Shown here: one piece after another, positions 33,093 to 33,240 of the stretch
How the letters are laid out: the number at the start of each line of letters is the position of its first letter
How positions within the stretch are numbered: the first letter of the stretch is position 1
From: Candidatus Spyradenecus faecavium
GTDB lineage: Bacteria > Verrucomicrobiota > Kiritimatiellia > RFP12 > DVOR01
Assembly: GCA_018713405.1 (NCBI GenBank)
Contig: DVOR01000156.1
Coordinates: 1-33,240 of the forward strand
Direction: 5' to 3'
Length of the DNA stretch: 33,240 bases
Made by a program: the position numbers and the translations under genes
The notes under the pieces: model-generated
Seen by the model: the letters and a program-made list of their open reading frames with translations, nothing else
What the model was told of the DNA's origin: nothing
Databases searched by the model: none

Positions 33093-33227
33093 GGCGGGGA
33101 CGGTCCCCGCCGTCCACCCGCCCTTCACGACTTACGGGAACGTCCTATTGGTCCTATTGGTCCTACCGTGTCGCCTGGAGGCATGTCCGCAGGACGTGCC
33201 GCGGGTGCAGGGGGAGCTTCCCCCTGC
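33093..33227. repeat. Hairpins flanking a 9-bp tandem repeat
   Basis: A 9-bp stem GGCGGGGAC/GTCCCCGCC with one central base (33093-33111), three 9-bp units GTCCTATTG, GTCCTATTG, GTCCTACCG (33142-33168), and a 9-bp stem GCAGGGGGA/TCCCCCTGC around GCT (33207-33227). No coding sequence is supported from 33010 to the window end. Confidence 0.75.
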
Positions 33228-33240
33228 CGGGGTTCAAGGG

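Noticed and set aside
32391..33128. HsdM start at 33128
   Set aside because: The extra 52 residues come from intergenic repeats and stems. ATG 32972 has a ribosome site and matches the usual HsdM N-terminus.

Overview
The window is one GC-rich bacterial chromosome segment with tightly packed, overlapping genes. A type II secretion operon with an extra small conserved protein, an exosortase-EpsI fusion and carboxynorspermidine decarboxylase together suggest a member of the PVC group, perhaps a Verrucomicrobiota/Kiritimatiellota-type anaerobe (PflA, nickel-pincer cofactor genes). This placement is inference. I saw no rRNA, tRNA or CRISPR.

Layout. (1) 1-396: N-terminus of an AAA-ATPase-like/DUF1703 protein, cut by the window edge. 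(2) 438-3844, minus: nickel-pincer nucleotide operon read as larMN (CbiM-PDGLE fusion), larB, larC, larE; no larA is present. (3) 3940-5934, minus: an unusual fusion of a phospholipase D-type nuclease with a P-loop ATPase. (4) 6258-7346, minus: membrane metallophosphoesterase, divergent from (5) 7451-11822, plus: LysM lipoprotein, small membrane protein, carboxynorspermidine decarboxylase and an unknown secreted protein, closed by a strong bidirectional terminator. (6) 11885-18229, minus: six genes, each overlapping the next by 4-8 bases (membrane glycosyltransferase-like protein, exosortase-EpsI, DUF192, GT2 glycosyltransferase, PflA, TrkH). (7) 18676-24972, plus: type II secretion genes gspK, gspL, gspM, gspD and a small HTH-like protein. 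(8) 25036-27795, plus: a sugar-type ABC binding protein fused to its permease. (9) 28174-32972, minus: wreckage of a type I restriction locus (C-terminal hsdR, N-terminal hsdM), whose middle is occupied by an AT-richer Sau3AI-like GATC restriction enzyme and its cytosine-C5 methyltransferase.

The most unusual signals are in the DNA between and inside genes. Seven short tandem arrays (8-bp or 7-bp period) each have four clear units and each lie 0-5 bp from a GC-rich hairpin. Two larger composite elements, about 12 kb apart and inverted, combine a 22-bp palindrome array (66 bp identical between them), a 23-nt spacer, a hairpin whose arms differ but remain paired, and the 8-bp array. Two such array-hairpin modules lie in frame inside the binding protein-permease fusion, one exactly in the linker between the two domains.

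Two further mosaics stand out. The secretin gene gspD changes abruptly to a lower-GC, different codon style over its pore-forming domain and then returns. Several genes lack a Shine-Dalgarno sequence and start only 7-11 nt after an extended -10 motif (consensus about TTTGSTAWNNT), suggesting leaderless or very short-leader transcripts.
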